Source of the DNA: Bedellia somnulentella
Taxonomy: Eukaryota > Arthropoda > Insecta > Lepidoptera > Bedelliidae
Assembly: GCA_963576735.1 (NCBI GenBank)
Contig: OY755174.1
Coordinates: forward strand, 7,130,001-7,194,000
DNA: 64,000 nt
Direction of reading: 5' to 3'
In this document: piece by piece, positions 20,024 through 32,226 of the stretch
Position numbering within the stretch: the first letter of the stretch is position 1
Layout: each line of letters opens with the position of its first letter
The notes under the pieces: model-generated
Told to the model about the DNA's origin: nothing
What the model saw: the letters and a program-made list of their open reading frames with translations, nothing else
The model's database searches: none
Position numbers and translations under genes: made by a program

Positions 20024-20090
20024 GCCGGTATTGGGTAGCTGGTCCATCAGAGAAAACATGCAATACTGTCAATCTTGACTTTCACTACCA
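20024..20090 (-). mobile_element. RTE LINE 3' fragment, variant
   Basis: ATTGGGTAGCTGGTCCATCA then AATACTGTCAATCTTGACTT resembles the LINE 3' end with the same kind of insertion as the copy near 15135. Confidence 0.45.
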
Positions 20091-21240
20091 TCTTCCCTTG
20101 AGTTCTTTTTTTTTTATTTTGTGTAATCAATTTCTGTATTTTTCATACGTTTTCTGTGTTTCCTCTAATACTTTTGACCTGAATAATTTTGACCTGTGTT
20201 TTTTGCGGGCTTTCTGTCGCATTTTGTTGTTATCGTTATCGAATCAGTTTTGCTATCACGAGAATTTGAAATTCGAGGCTTGACAAATGTCTAAACACAG
20301 ACAATATTAATGGAGGACGTTGATTTTGGTCTTCAACAGATGAAGTACTTAATCGTGGAGTCATAATATCAGGTGGTGATTTGGTTTTCATAACAATGCG
20401 AAGAGCTTAACCTCGGTTTGTACGTTTAGCATTTGCAGCTCGCCATTTTTGTAATTGCTATGTATTTCCTTCAAGTTTAATCTTTTAGTAACCGTTTCTT
20501 TGAATGGTATCTGTCTAAATTCTTTTTCTTAGATTCCGCTTCTTTTTTTGGGCATGGTTTTTGTTTTTGCGGTCTTCTCTATATGGCTGTTGTTTTTAAA
20601 ACCAGTTTGAAATAGATAGGTGTAAAACCATCTGAAACATATAATATAAATAAATATGTTTAAAAATATATCGCTATCGTGTTTCATAATACTTTTTGGT
20701 ACAAAGTTTAAACAATAGTCTACTCTGTTACCTAGTTTACGACTCTGTTACCATTCATTAAGTAACAGAGTTGTTAGTAACAGAGTGGTAAATCTAACAG
20801 TCTTAGGACCATTTATGTTAGCTACACCCCGTGGATTGAGACAATTCATGGTTAAAAAAGATATTCACACTAAATACTACGAGTTCAACGTAAATTCAAT
20901 AAGAAATTATTAATTACTTACCCAATTATGTCGGTAACAGAGCGGACGTAGAATAAACCCACGCGCAACTTTTGACGCCGCATGGCAGTCTGGCTAGCTG
21001 CATGACCCTCCCGCCCTTGTGTTTAGCGTTCATAATAATAACGGCTACTGTTACAACTGTTAGAACTATGCATTCAGTGAAATCTGTATTTCTTCTCAGG
21101 TTTTAGTATAGTAACAGAGCGGTACTATTAATTTAGCAGACTCGTGGGACAAAAGTTTAAAACACATATTTTATAATCATTTAATGTCTATGTGGTGTCA
21201 TGATTGCATTTAATGTATTATTATAAAGTCTTATTTAAAT

Positions 21241-22153
21241 ACTAGTGGATCGGCCCCGCTTCGCACGGGTAGCGTAGTTTTAAAAATATTGGAAGTTTCT
21301 TCAGTCACTGCTCAAGCGTTATGAAATTAGCGCCTTTATTACAACTTACAGCACTCATGTCTGAATATAGTGTTACTTTGTGATTTTGAAAGCGCTTTTA
21401 TGATCGGTTCAGATCAATATCTCCGAAATTAAGCTAATTTTTAGGTTTTAATTGATGCAACTACTGGCGCCATCTAGTACGTAATATGTAAATTACTAAG
21501 GATTTGGTTTTGATTGCGTGCGACTATTATGTTGGGACTATTAATTTTGGTGTTTCTATACCGATTACTATGATTCTTTTTTTATTGAGTAGGTAATAAT
21601 GTAAACTTTTGAAATAAGGGTGATTGAGAGTTTTATAAACGTAAGAGAAAACAAATAATTTCAGAATGCGCCGAACTGCTAAGCTATCAGGAGTTACACG
21701 TGTTGTTGTGAGTCAACCATAAAAGATAGACATATACTGTTGCGGAATATTTTTTAGATAATTTTATGTAGAATATTTCCGTCATACGTGATTTCTATGT
21801 AACTTTGACCATTAAGGCTGCACACGCGACGGAAGCTTAAAAAATGGAGTAACTTCTCCCGTTTTCCCAAAATTTCCCAAAATTCCCCTTTACTATTCTG
21901 CTGAAAAGTATACAAAAAGCTGCCCAGGAGTATGAAGAATAATTGTACCAAGTTTCGTTAAAATCTGTCGAGTAGTTTTTGTTTCCATAAGGAACATACA
22001 AACCGACAGACAGACAGACAGACAGACAGACAAAAATTTTACTGATTGCATTTTTGGCATCAATATCGATCCCTAATCACCCCCTGATAGTTATTTTGAA
22101 AATATATTCCATGTACAGAATTGACCTCTCTACAGATTTATTATAAGTATAGA
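21241..22153 (-). mobile_element. Non-autonomous Helitron, 913 bp
   Basis: On the minus strand it begins TCTATACTTATAATAAATCT and ends with a GC hairpin (CCCGTGCGAAGCGGGG) followed by CACTAGT. This is the usual layout of lepidopteran Helitrons: 5' TC, 3' hairpin plus CTAG. A (GACA)n run lies inside at about 22006-22033. A related copy in the other orientation lies at 57186-58130. Confidence 0.8.
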
Positions 22154-22589
22154 TAATTCGATATTTGAAGCATGTAAATAGCAGAAAGGAAAAATGTCCT
22201 GACTATGTTTATTGTATCGGCGCTTGGGACAGAAGAAAAATGTATGAAAATCAACTCTGTTACCAAGAATGACCACATTGTTATGACCAAAAACATATAA
22301 ACTAGGTAGATCAGGTACTGTTTTTTAATGAAAATATCTTTGTTTTGTTGTACAGTTTACATAATAATAATTGTAATGTTAAAATCATCGTATTATTTAT
22401 TTTTAAAAAATATACACATTTCCGGGGACAAGTTTACCTGCGCAAAATTTGAAAACGACCTTCTCTGAAAACAAGGTGGTAAACTGTCATGTGATTTTTC
22501 AGAACTATTAGTAACTCTGTAACCCTTTCAGAGATAAATATATACTTCCTTGCTACATCTTTTTCTTTGCCTTTGTAGATAATTAAACT

Positions 22590-22857
22590 TTGATACACAT
22601 ACATACATACATATACTCACGGCTATAATTCCCTAGAAGGGGTAGCCAGAACTAAGGAACTAGAAGTTCCTCAGCCGCTTTTGAAACTTTTTTTTTTAAA
22701 GTTGAGTTGGGAAAAGATGGCAAAATAAAGATTGTTGGTGATGGGTCACCAACCGCATCACCCCAAATCCCTTAAAAGCCCCAATACCGCTAGTCGCCTC
22801 TTACGTACACTCACCGGAAGAAATGGGGTAGCATTATTCTACGCCGACACTACACAG
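22590..22857 (-). repeat. Family A repeat, full length
   Basis: CATA repeat, ACTCACGGCTATAATTCCC, body, and head TTCTACGCCGACACTACACA. A T-rich expansion sits near 22690. Confidence 0.88.
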
Positions 22858-22859
22858 GA

Positions 22860-23013
22860 ATATATATAAAAGAAAGTTGTGTTAGTTACACTAGTGATGA
22901 ACCGATCTGGCTGAAAATGGTTTAAGAGGTAAAGGACATAAGATTTATATCATCACGCTAAATGTCGTAGAGGGTAAGCAGTAAAAAAATAGAAGCCGGG
23001 GCGGACCACTAGT
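22860..23013 (+). mobile_element. Short Helitron remnant
   Basis: ATATATATAAAAGAAAGTTG at the 5' side and GGGGCGGACCACTAGT at the 3' side. The body GATGAACCGATCTGGCTGAA resembles the copy at 35858-36060. Confidence 0.65.
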
Positions 23014-23373
23014 GTTCAATAATAACGCCTCATTGCCTTTTGTTTGAAAGTTAATAACAGCAACTTTATTTTAATAAGCTGTTAAATATAAACTTTATTT
23101 ACTTAAAGAACCTAAATAACCGATCAAGTTTAAATGTGTCACAGATTATTTTATTTGAATTTAAATTGATTTGAGTCATAGTATTTTATAATACCTATAC
23201 ATTAAGTATTTAATCTGAATGAAGACAGCGTTGACACTAATTCATAGAACTTATTCTGAATGACGTTTGACAGACTCGACACCCGACAATCGATTAAAAG
23301 AATAAGAACAATCTCGATTTAAATTACCGGGTTCTTGCATTTGTCATTAATATTCATACTTTGTCACTTGGAA

Positions 23374-23632
23374 AATAACATAACATAACATAACATATAC
23401 TCACGGCTATAAATCCCTAGAAGGGGTAGCCAGAGCTAAGGAACTAGAAATTCTTCAGCCACTTTTGGAAAGTTGTGTGGGGAAAAGATGGTAAAATAAA
23501 GGTTGTTGGTGATGGGTCTCAAACCGCATCGCCCAAAAATCCCTTAAAAGCCCCAAATAGCGTTAGTCGCCTCTTACGTACACCCACCGGCAGAAATGGG
23601 GTAGTGTTATTCTAAGCCGACACTACACAGCT
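23374..23632 (-). repeat. Family A repeat with variant tail
   Basis: Typical body and head. The terminal microsatellite is (CATAA)n instead of (CATA)n. Confidence 0.88.
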
Positions 23633-23931
23633 AAAAATAAAAAAATAATAGCGAGTAGATATTTCCTTTAGTTTAAAATTAAGTGTTGTATTATATCATT
23701 TGTTATTGTATGCCACATTTATATTTCAAGTGCTTTTTTAACATTTACTATGGGATAACAATAATACCCCCCTCAGCTACAAAAATGACCCACGGAAACA
23801 GTTGCAGTAGAAGTGACTAAAGAAATGATGCTTCTGAAAGACTGATTATCTTGAAATATTAATTAAGTCGAAGTCTTTTCTTTCATTCCTCTCCGTTTCA
23901 AGTAAATAAACGAAGAATAAAATACTGCAGA

Positions 23932-24069
23932 AGGGCAAGCACGAGCCGTGTTTAAACTAGTTATCGCGTGGGATAAAGCAGCCATCTCTTACGCACTTAC
24001 TTAGTATCGTAAACTCCCATCTCATTCCAACCGTTATCGTGTCGATAAAATAGTGCTCGTGCTTGCCCT
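23932..24069. mobile_element. Possible short MITE
   Basis: AGGGCAAGCACGAGC at the left recurs as its exact inverse GCTCGTGCTTGCCCT at the right. This gives a 138-bp unit. I cannot define a target duplication. Confidence 0.45.
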
Positions 24070-24369
24070 ACAGCTTTAGCTACGCTTTTACATATAACCG
24101 TTTCCAAATAGATAAAGCCTAATTAAGCCAAACGCTATGATTAGTTCCCTTATCTAATAGCCTTAACCCAAACTAACAACATAATCGTTATTAAATCTTT
24201 TATTGAAACAATCTAAATCCATATTAAATAAGATACAAGTGCAGCTTTTCAAATATAAAACAATCATATAAATTGTATGACAGACATGCTTTTACCATTC
24301 CTACATATTCTTGATGGCAAATAACCTAAGTAAAATATTTTTGGTATTACTTATAATTTGAACAGACAG

Positions 24370-24490
24370 ACATGATAGCTCAGTGGGTAGAACATTGCTT
24401 ATCGTGCAGACGATAGGGGGTTTAAATCCCAGGTCGGGCCTACACCAATTTGTCTTTTCTAAAGACATATGTGTGGTTCATCAGACATTG
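24370..24490 (+). repeat. SINE family T1, 5' half with tRNA head
   Basis: GATAGCTCAGTGGGTAGAAC (A box) and GGTTTAAATCCCAGG (B box), then GCCTACACCAATTTGTC and the start of the body. The copy is cut after ATGTGTGGTT. Confidence 0.85.
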
Positions 24491-25284
24491 TGTATCATCC
24501 AATAGGATACTTTTCATACCGGAAAAATTTGACCAATAAAATATTCACGGCTGATTGAACTGAGAGTACCGTAAAAACGGCCTAAGGCTTAGTATATATA
24601 TAGAGGTGAGTATATATAGAGTTTGTTTTATAATGTATAATTATACGGTTATATCTGTAATGGTTGTAAACTAATCTAAATCCTATTTTAAATATTTCTT
24701 CACTAAAATACAGTTTCAAATTAAAACTTTAAATATTTATCATGTTTAAAATTAAATGAAAATGCACTACCTCACTAGACAACCATTTTGAAACATAAAA
24801 CAAATAGAATCATACTAAATTTTAGTATTTTTACTAGGGAATCCTGCTCATATTAAAGTAATGAACAAGACGCAACCGTTAATCTTGTTTTGTCAACTTG
24901 ACAATTTTAAGTAGGAACCCACGCTGACAAAGGGTAAAATAAAAATGAGAATTTATTTGTATTATCCGAATGGGCCAACCAGGGTTCTATATTAGTTTTA
25001 AGTGATATTTAGGAGGCAGGAGAACATTTTGAACGAAGGTTTTTCCTTAAGCAGCAAATGTGGGATAATAAACAAAAACTTCGTAATTTCTATTATCTAA
25101 AAAAACCTGTGAGAAAATATTTTAACGCCTTTTGTAGTATTCATGTATAATTGCACACACACATCGTCTACAGAATCTCTTACCTATATTTTGTAGCATT
25201 TATGTAAAAATCTAATAAATAGTGATTATCAAATCCTCAGTTATTATTTATTAATTGATAATGCGGAAGTATAAATGTATATAA

Positions 25285-25372
25285 ATAATAACTCTGGACA
25301 CCAGGCGACGAAAAAAGACATGTGATGTCCAGAAGTAGTACCTATCCCTTATAAGGATTCACTTCGTGAACG
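25285..25372 (+). repeat. SINE family T1, 3' fragment
   Basis: CTCTGGACACCAGGCGAC, GACATGTGATGTCCAGAAGT, then a diverged tail ending CGTGAACGTT. Confidence 0.7.
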
Positions 25373-25454
25373 TTGAGTTTAGAATTAGGTGAATACATTA
25401 TTTATTAAGTACTAAATAATAATGTAAACGAGATAGCTACCGCTACTCCGTATA

Positions 25455-26179
25455 CATACATACATACATATACTCACGCCATTAATTCCCATTGGGGTAG
25501 GCAGAGACTATCGATCGCCACTTCGCACGATCCTGACAAACCTCTCTAGCTTCGTTTACATCCATCAATCTTTTCATACATGCTCTTTTATTCTTCATAC
25601 TTCGGACGCCAGCCTTTTTGAGCACACTCTCAATTTGGTCCAAGTGTGTTCTCCGTGGTCGTCCTCTACTAACATTACCATCCACACTAGCTCTATAGAT
25701 CCCTTTTACCAATTTTCTATCATCCATCCTCTCTATGTGCCCAAACCATCTCAACATTCCTTTTTCTATCTTTCTTACAATATCATCTTTCACACCACAC
25801 TTTTCACGAATAACACTATTTCTCACTCGGTCACACAATCTAACATTACAAATTTTTCTGAGGGACCTCATCTCTACTGCATTCACTCTGCTCTCATGCT
25901 TCTTCTGCCACACCCAACATTCGCTTCCATACATAAGCGTAGGAACAAGAACAGCATCATGCACAGCCATTCGGGCCTTTTCAGACACCGATTGACTGAT
26001 CATTAGGCTATTCATTGCTCCATTTACCGCATTACCCTTTTTCACTCTTCTTTCAATGTCTTCATCACATTTTCCATCCCTTGTAAACAAACTACCCAGA
26101 TATACAAACTCCTTTACCTGTTCCACATCCTTACCATATATCTATATATCTATATATCTTACCATATATATATCTTATC
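25455..26179 (-). mobile_element. RTE-clade LINE, 5'-truncated, 12-bp TSD
   Basis: CTACTCCGTATA occurs at 25443-25454 and 26180-26191, bounding the insertion. The 3' end, on the minus strand, is GGCGTGAGTATATGTATG with a TATG microsatellite, typical of RTE elements. The 5' junction (26127-26179) carries repeated TATATCT and ATATGGTAAG bits, as if the enzyme slipped while finishing the insertion. Confidence 0.88.
25482..26126 (-). CDS. RTE-type reverse transcriptase, C-terminal part
   Basis: 214 codons, open to the natural stop. The retained part is the end of the reverse transcriptase and its C-terminal extension: FVYLGSLFTRDGKCDEDIE, then PTLMYGSECWVWQKKHESRV, then MLRWFGHIERMDD and a basic end (SRGRPRRTHLDQIE). 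The YLGS, YGSECW and RWFGH blocks are characteristic of RTE/BovB-like elements of arthropods. The catalytic FxDD block and the endonuclease are absent through 5' truncation, so the copy cannot move itself. The frame has no stop, which points to a fairly recent insertion. 3' fragments of relatives lie at 7705-7833, 15135-15295, 17316-17430, 48017-48175 and 63936-64000. Confidence 0.88.
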   Translation of the reverse strand: MEQVKEFVYLGSLFTRDGKCDEDIERRVKKGNAVNGAMNSLMISQSVSEKARMAVHDAVLVPTLMYGSECWVWQKKHESRVNAVEMRSLRKICNVRLCDRVRNSVIREKCGVKDDIVRKIEKGMLRWFGHIERMDDRKLVKGIYRASVDGNVSRGRPRRTHLDQIESVLKKAGVRSMKNKRACMKRLMDVNEAREVCQDRAKWRSIVSAYPNGN

Positions 26180-26467
26180 CTACTCCGTATATTTCACAGA
26201 AAATGAATATTGCCGGAATGCATTCGTAAATCAGTGTTGATGACAATGAAAAATATCTCGAGCAGTATGGCCGACATTTCACATCGATGCAGCTTTCAAA
26301 TCACCAAGATGTTACCTCGCTGCGCCGCTGGCTCGGTGACAGTTTCCATGTACAATCGCCTGCTAAAGTATAGTTTAAAAAACTGTATATTTTAAAATTA
26401 CGTCACATTGAAAATTATTGGTAAAACATTTTAAATTGATTGATTAGAGAAAAAAGACAGAGAATTT

Positions 26468-26675
26468 GAATGTCTCTACCCTTTTCAACCCACGGGTGTT
26501 GTAAGAGGCAACTAAGGGTATGGGGAGTTTTTAAGTGGTTTTTCCCAACCACCAACGATATTTTTTTTTCTATTATGTTCTCCCCTATTAACTTCTAAAT
26601 ATGGCTGAGGAATTAATAGCTCTGAAGCTTTGGCTACCCTTTTTTGGAATTTATGGACGTGAATATTTGTACTTA
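26468..26675 (+). repeat. Family A repeat, second subfamily
   Basis: ACCCACGGGTGTTGTAAGAG, GGCTGAGGAATTAATAGCTC, then TGGACGTGAATATTTGTA. Confidence 0.75.
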
Positions 26676-26679
26676 TCTG

Positions 26680-29035
26680 TACAATGGCTTGTACTCTGAT
26701 TTGAATAATTATTACAGATTTTTATGATATTATAACCTTAGTTATTGTAAGGCAGGCTAATAATTTAACAATGAGTGGTTGAACTCTTTCAGACTTCCAC
26801 GGCGTCTAACATTTCCGGTATTGAACTTTCCCTCGATGCGGCATTTAAAGTTTTCAATGATTAATGAGTTCTTGATAGTGTGTAGTTCTGATTTTTAAAA
26901 AGAGGTTTAAAAGAAATGCTGTTAACAGCAAAATCTTGCATAAAATCGTAATATCATGGTTTTATGAAAGTTTATATTCTGTTTTAAATAGCTATGGCGT
27001 AAAGAGCGTTTTCCTAATTATCATAGATTTTTTTATTGTGAGGAAATGGCCCAAATCGCCCTATATAGGGTAGGCTCGAGCCCCTTGGTGGGGACATATA
27101 TGGGCTGTGAGAGAGGAAGACACAGTTGTAAAACTATCATAACAAGCTTTCAAAAATTAAGCAATCCTTAAAAAATAACAAAACTATCTTTTAATACGGA
27201 TCAGCAAAGAGGAAGACAGTTTTTTCGTGAGCATGGCTCCTCTTGCTGCGACTTAGATCAATTTATTAGTCATAATCATTACTACAACAAAAATAACAGA
27301 TTGTAGAAAGTTATTTACAGTTCTATTTAAATACTATTGTGACAAAGCAAAGTTGTCATTGACTGTACAGTGTACAGAGTATCCACCTATTACTGTTAGT
27401 AAAGACATGTCTGCAATCAGCTGAGTGTAGGCAGACTGGAGGTATTAGCATAATATTAGAATGAGTGGTGTGCTCTAGGATTATGGACTGGGATTCTCGT
27501 TAGCAAACTGGTATACGGCAGCCGTTGCAGTAGCTAACCTGGGTTAGCTGTTTCTTCATAGTTTTGGTGTTATGGTTGCATTAAGTCTAAGGATTGAAGT
27601 TGAAGATGTTTTGCTTTTATTATTGCTTCAGTTTTGAAATACACCAATACGGTTTCTTATTTTCGCATTGGTATGCAGGCGTAACATTATATATTAGCTT
27701 AGATTGTTAATTTATTTAGAGGTTTCTCGCTGCAAACTAAGTACTAACATTTTATTATTTCACCTTTTCTTTTTTACCTCATTTCCATTCGGCTACCTAA
27801 GTTAATCTAAAGCTTTAGACAATTTGAACTGCCAAGTAATTGAATATGACTAACTAGATTTCTAATTCTCTGGGTTTTTTTTTTCGTTAAGAATCTGGTT
27901 TCGTTTGGAATTCTAATGTAGTTTTAAAAAACATTATTAATTCTACTCTTAAGAGTAAAAAGTAAAGTAAACTAATATGCAAACAAGTCCACTTTTCGTA
28001 TTTATGACAATGAAATAAAGGGAACTTCAAGTTTAGTTATTTGAACACCTTTGTTTTGTAGAGAAGATTTAACCCCTTCATAGTATTAAATCACAGTACA
28101 TTGTATTGTCTCATCGCAGCATTTTTATTCGCCACACAAAAAGCGACTAACTGAGAAATTAATCTCCACATCCCATCTCCGGCTGTCACGACACAACACA
28201 AAAACTCATAATTCATAGTTTATATTCAATATAGATACTAACTGGTCTTCAAAGTTATGCCGAAGTGAGGCGGGGCCGCACTCAGGAATACATGCTTGTT
28301 TAAGATTTGATGGACAGCCTGAAGGCATGTTCGGAGTCAGTACACTCCGCACACGAGTGTTGGCTTTTCAATCTGATATTTTTATTACACTTCGTAACTT
28401 AGCTGAACCGCTTGTGTTGTTTTAATAGGTTGTGAGTTTAAGTTTTTGCTGAGTATATTTATTGTATACTTCGCTGTACATTATTCTGTGAATTGAATAA
28501 ATTTATGAAATAAAACAATACTTAATTCGTTTAAATAGTCTTTACTTATACAAAGGCATGTGTGTTAGACAATATGTTTGCAGACTGCTAGATTATAGCT
28601 GTTAGAGATTGAAGTAAAAAAAACTTGTTTAAAAATACCGATAATCCTGCTACTATTATATTAGCTAGAAATTGTTTGTTCCCATTTATTGCTAGAACAA
28701 TATATTATAGTTTTGCGATGTCTTACCACATTGTATCATCTACTACACACAAAGTACCTTAGCATAATTTTTTACGAAAAAAGCTCGAATTGTCACCGCA
28801 AAAAAGCCTGCATCCACCATATTTTCAAATGAGTCTCGTTTCCCTGAGTGTAAAAATCTTAATTAACAGTAAGTGTTAGCTACTTGGCAACACCTAACAA
28901 AACCTTGCAATCCATGATTGGGTACTGAAGAGCCATCTTAAAGACCATTGCCTAAGATGCTAATTAAATACTACAGGGGACTGATATCACTCATATTTAA
29001 AAAAAGGAGTCAAATGTGCCTAATTACATCCATGA
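26680..29035. other. Gene-free stretch
   Basis: No convincing exon or complete element. 27053-27112 (GGCCCAAATCGCCC, GGGCTGTGAG) resembles the 3' end of another LINE lineage. The rest looks single-copy and AT-rich. Confidence 0.4.
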
Positions 29036-29039
29036 ATAT

Positions 29040-29273
29040 TTAAATTTATATATACTTACGGCTTTAAATACCTAGAAAGCATAGCCAGCGCTTCGAAGAA
29101 AATAATCCACAGTCACTTTTGGAAGTTGTGTGGGGAGAAGATTGTAAAACAAAAGGTTCGATGATGGGTCTCCAATCGCCCAAAAGTCACTTAAGAAACC
29201 ATAAAACTCTAAGCCGCCTTCTACGAACACCCACGGAAAGAAACGGGCAAGTGCTATTCTGAGCTACACAGCT
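29040..29273 (-). repeat. Family A repeat, diverged
   Basis: ATACTTACGGCTTTAAATAC, CAGTCACTTTTGGAAGTTG and the head GCTATTCTGAGCTACACAGC. Confidence 0.75.
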
Positions 29274-29579
29274 AATATATAATAAATAATAATAAAAATA
29301 GTTTATATCCACAAATAAGACATGATAACATATTACAAATTAAAAAAAATGTCACATTTATAACCATAGTTATATGTTTCACTCTGTGGTTGCACAATTG
29401 AGAGTTCAATAGCATCCTACGCCAGTGTATATGTATAATTAGTGATTGCTTTCCCCATATACAATTAAACAGGCAAAGATATGAGTATAACAACACCCAA
29501 AAGCCGCACTACAACGCTAATAATACAAATTACACACGAAATAATAGAACAATGTCCGAGAACTATGACAGCCGTATGC

Positions 29580-29690
29580 CAGGCTGTGAGTGACGTCACG
29601 TCAGGAACGATAGGCGGTCTTTAATTTCACTGTCATGTTGCGTCAAACCGGGAAGACGGAGGCGGGAAATATAGGAAAAGTATTACGAGA
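29580..29690. promoter_or_regulatory. CRE-containing GC-richer patch
   Basis: TGACGTCACGTCA at about 29591 is a full CRE/ATF palindrome, followed by GGCGGGAAA (E2F-like). It is notable against the AT-rich background. No gene start is visible beside it. Confidence 0.3.
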
Positions 29691-29811
29691 TATTACGAAA
29701 TTTACTTCATTTCCTCTACACAAATGAATTAAATTTCCTTATTGCTATCATGTTAAACACACAATAAAAAAAACATTTAGCTAGAGTACGACTTTCTAGT
29801 AGGTATGGAAA

Positions 29812-29998
29812 GTGTCGGCTTAAAAAATCACTAATTCAGGGCTTTTCAAGTTATTGTTGGGCCATCCGGATAGATATATCTATCACCAACAACCTTTGTT
29901 CTTTAAACTTTTTCCCACTCAACCTTTGAAAGCGGCCGATTTTGTAGCTCTGACTTCCCCTATTTGGGATTTATAGCCGTGAGTGTATGTATGTATGA
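29812..29998 (+). repeat. Family A repeat, internally deleted
   Basis: AAAGTGTCGGCTTAAAAAAT head, ATCACCAACAACCTTTGTT, and the tail ATAGCCGTGAGTGTATGTAT. Confidence 0.75.
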
Positions 29999-29999
29999 A

Positions 30000-30965
30000 G
30001 AGGAAATATCACAATCGACACCTTTAGCTTTATAGATTAAAAACTTAGACATCTAAAGGCTGAAAACTGCGTATTGAAAAATGTAAATTGAATCGGTTGA
30101 TGAATGTAAAAAAGTAGCAATCATGGTCGAATAATGTGATTATCGGTAGTAGAGTCTCTGTTTACTCCAGAACGAATAGGCGTAACATTTAAATACGTGA
30201 TGTCAATGGTAAGTAAATAAAATCTAAGAGTTACAATCTATATGTACTAAAATGTTTTATGAGCTCTGCCCAAATCCAGGTACTTATTTACTATTGAGAA
30301 AGTAATTCTTTCTACAATATAATGTCCAACGCATATATCAGTAAAATAAACAGACGCGAGCCACTAAAGCCGACATAAACCAAGACCATCAAATCACTCT
30401 CATCGACCAATGTTTATTTTGATTGAAAAAATACAAGCATTAAGATTACAGCCAACAGAGCCTTAATAACTTCACGTCAATCGAACTATAACAAGTTCTT
30501 TGATCCAGCACTACATTATTTACACACAAACTTCTATCTCTTTTTATCATTCGAATAAAGATAAAGACAGCAAGTGTAAAGTTGGCTCAAGAATGAGGCG
30601 TCAAATTATACGATAAAACATTTGAGTGCTCAAAATGAATAAAACCAAACACTTGAAGAGACAAGATCGCTGCGGAATTTACAGTAAAATTTACTGAGTA
30701 AGTATTATGATATTGTAGAATCAACATTATGTTTGTTAACTAAGTTGAAACAAGGTTTAGATCTTGTGGGAATTTTATTTATCTCTTGAATTCTAAGGTC
30801 AACGGAAAATACATGGCATCATAAAACAAAGAGTAATTTAAGTGTCTAGGGATATCAGTCTTCTGCTAACTTTTGTAATACAAACTTTATTGTTTGTAAA
30901 CATAGCGCTAAAGTATATACTTCTCACGCTGCTTATTAAGGTCTGAAAGTAACAATATGTTGAGT
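30000..30965. other. Gene-free stretch
   Basis: AT-rich sequence with no identifiable exon or element. Confidence 0.35.
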
Positions 30966-30969
30966 GTTT

Positions 30970-31125
30970 GCACAAGTTTACGTGTAAATATCCTCATGGA
31001 AATGACATCCAAGACTCAGAAACATATGTATATATATCATCATGCAAACGATTACTCTCAACGGGGCGGGGATCTAACCCTCGACCTCTTTATTCAGAAG
31101 TTAGTGTCCGAGGCACTAGATCTCG
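30970..31125 (-). repeat. tRNA-derived SINE, family T3
   Basis: On the minus strand GGTCGAGGGTTAGATCCCCG is a B box in a tRNA-like setting. It is followed by TTTCTGAGTCTTGGATGTC, which resembles the body of a common lepidopteran SINE group. Confidence 0.6.
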
Positions 31126-31212
31126 AACACGTAGAAATCTCTTATCTAAACCATATAAAAAAACAGATTTATACAAACGATGCCGATGAGGGGCAGTACA
31201 CGACTAGTCTTT

Positions 31213-31515
31213 GAGGTAACCTTTGGGTAGGCCTATAGCCAGCAGTGGACTATGGTCCAAAATAATGCACTCTTTAGATATCTATATCTTCTATACTAAA
31301 TATAAAGAGGGAAGATTTGTTTATGCGTTTGTTTTTTGTTATACAAAGGCTCTGTAACCAAGTAACCAATTTCAAAAAACTATTGCAGAAACCTACAAAC
31401 TTTAGAAGAAAATTAGGCATCATATCATCACGCTAAATTTCTTAAAAGATGAGTAGTTATTGGAAAAAGCTTCAACATCTGCAAATTAATATTACCTGTG
31501 CTCGAGCGGTCCACT
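31213..31515 (+). mobile_element. LINE 3' scrap and Helitron remnant
   Basis: 31213-31262 (GTAGGCCTATAGCCAGCAGT) resembles the 3' end of a second LINE lineage common in moths. 31290-31515 begins TCTATACTAAATATAAAGAG and ends GAGCGGTCCACTAAT, a Helitron with an eroded CTAG end. Confidence 0.65.
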
Positions 31516-32226
31516 AATGTACTGTTATATAATATTGTATAAGAACTCGGTCCTCTTGTATATTTGACTGATACATTAAACACCATCACTGTACACAATA
31601 GAGAGATGATAACCCGTCAGTGTTTTACCTTCACACGAAAAAAGCTTAGTTTTTCATTCTAACCATGATTACGTTAAAAACAAAGAAAACTTCCCTCAGC
31701 TCCTTAACAAGATAGCGTCGTAAGAAGATAGGGAAGTTATGAAAATTTTATGAAGCGTGCAAAGAATTCTTTGAACACCTGCTCACTAGGCGGCCAAGTA
31801 AAGTGTAATGATAAAAAACAGAGCTCAGATCAGTGGTGAGAAAATATATTTTTAATTTAGCAGTATTTCTTCTCATTAAAATAAAGTGCAAATTGTAATA
31901 AAGGGGCGATACTAATGGGTCTAAGAAGATGATGATAATATATTTGTCAAAATATTTTGTAAAACTAAATATTTTCTCTTCGTTTTTCTACGTATGCATT
32001 GATATATATTAAACCTTTTTCACATTATTAGAGTAATTGGACGTCGCTTTCAGAGAAGGACTTTGATTTGCAGTATTATGCACAATGTTCTTCGTATGAA
32101 AATTACTACAGCACACACATAATAATTCACTTAAGCATTGAGGTAAGGATTACTCAAATACAGGGTATTCCGGCAAAATGTTGTTGTTACTGAAAGCCTC
32201 TCCCCGCTCCCCTCTTTGCTCCGCAG

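Larger units (their letters stand above)
19640..20620 (-). pseudogene. Decayed basic protein gene of the 3.4-kb element
   Basis: Reading the minus strand, open segments rich in Lys and Arg appear in successive frames: KKEAESKKKNLDRYHS near 20540, then RQKARKKHRSKLFRSKVLEE near 20200, then TNAIEKQRGGTTNLTLDG near 19720. They are interrupted by stops and by a family A insertion at 19880-19998. This suggests a transposon-encoded protein that has lost function. No domain can be named. Confidence 0.35.
19022..22460. mobile_element. 3.4-kb DNA transposon with 28-bp perfect TIRs
   Basis: GGTCGTTTTCAAATTTTGCG (19022-19041) and eight further bases recur as an exact inverted copy ending at 22460. About ten copies of a CTCTGTTAC / GTAACAGAG motif are scattered inside. 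On the minus strand between about 20620 and 19640 there are Lys/Arg-rich open stretches (for example RQKARKKHRSKLF, then ETQKTYEKYR) with stops and frame breaks, which look like a decayed element protein. The target duplication is not clear. It was later invaded by a Helitron, a family A copy and an RTE fragment. The superfamily is unknown to me. Confidence 0.75.
18985..22540 (+). repeat. SINE family T1 copy split by the 3.4-kb element
   Basis: The left part (18985-19020) reads GCCCCCTATTACGTGT and CAGGCAAAACGT. The right part (22463-22540) resumes with CTCTGAAAAC, AAACTGTCATGTGA and TTCAGAACTATTAGTA. The two halves are consecutive in the T1 consensus, so the element between them inserted into an older SINE. 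Confidence 0.7.
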
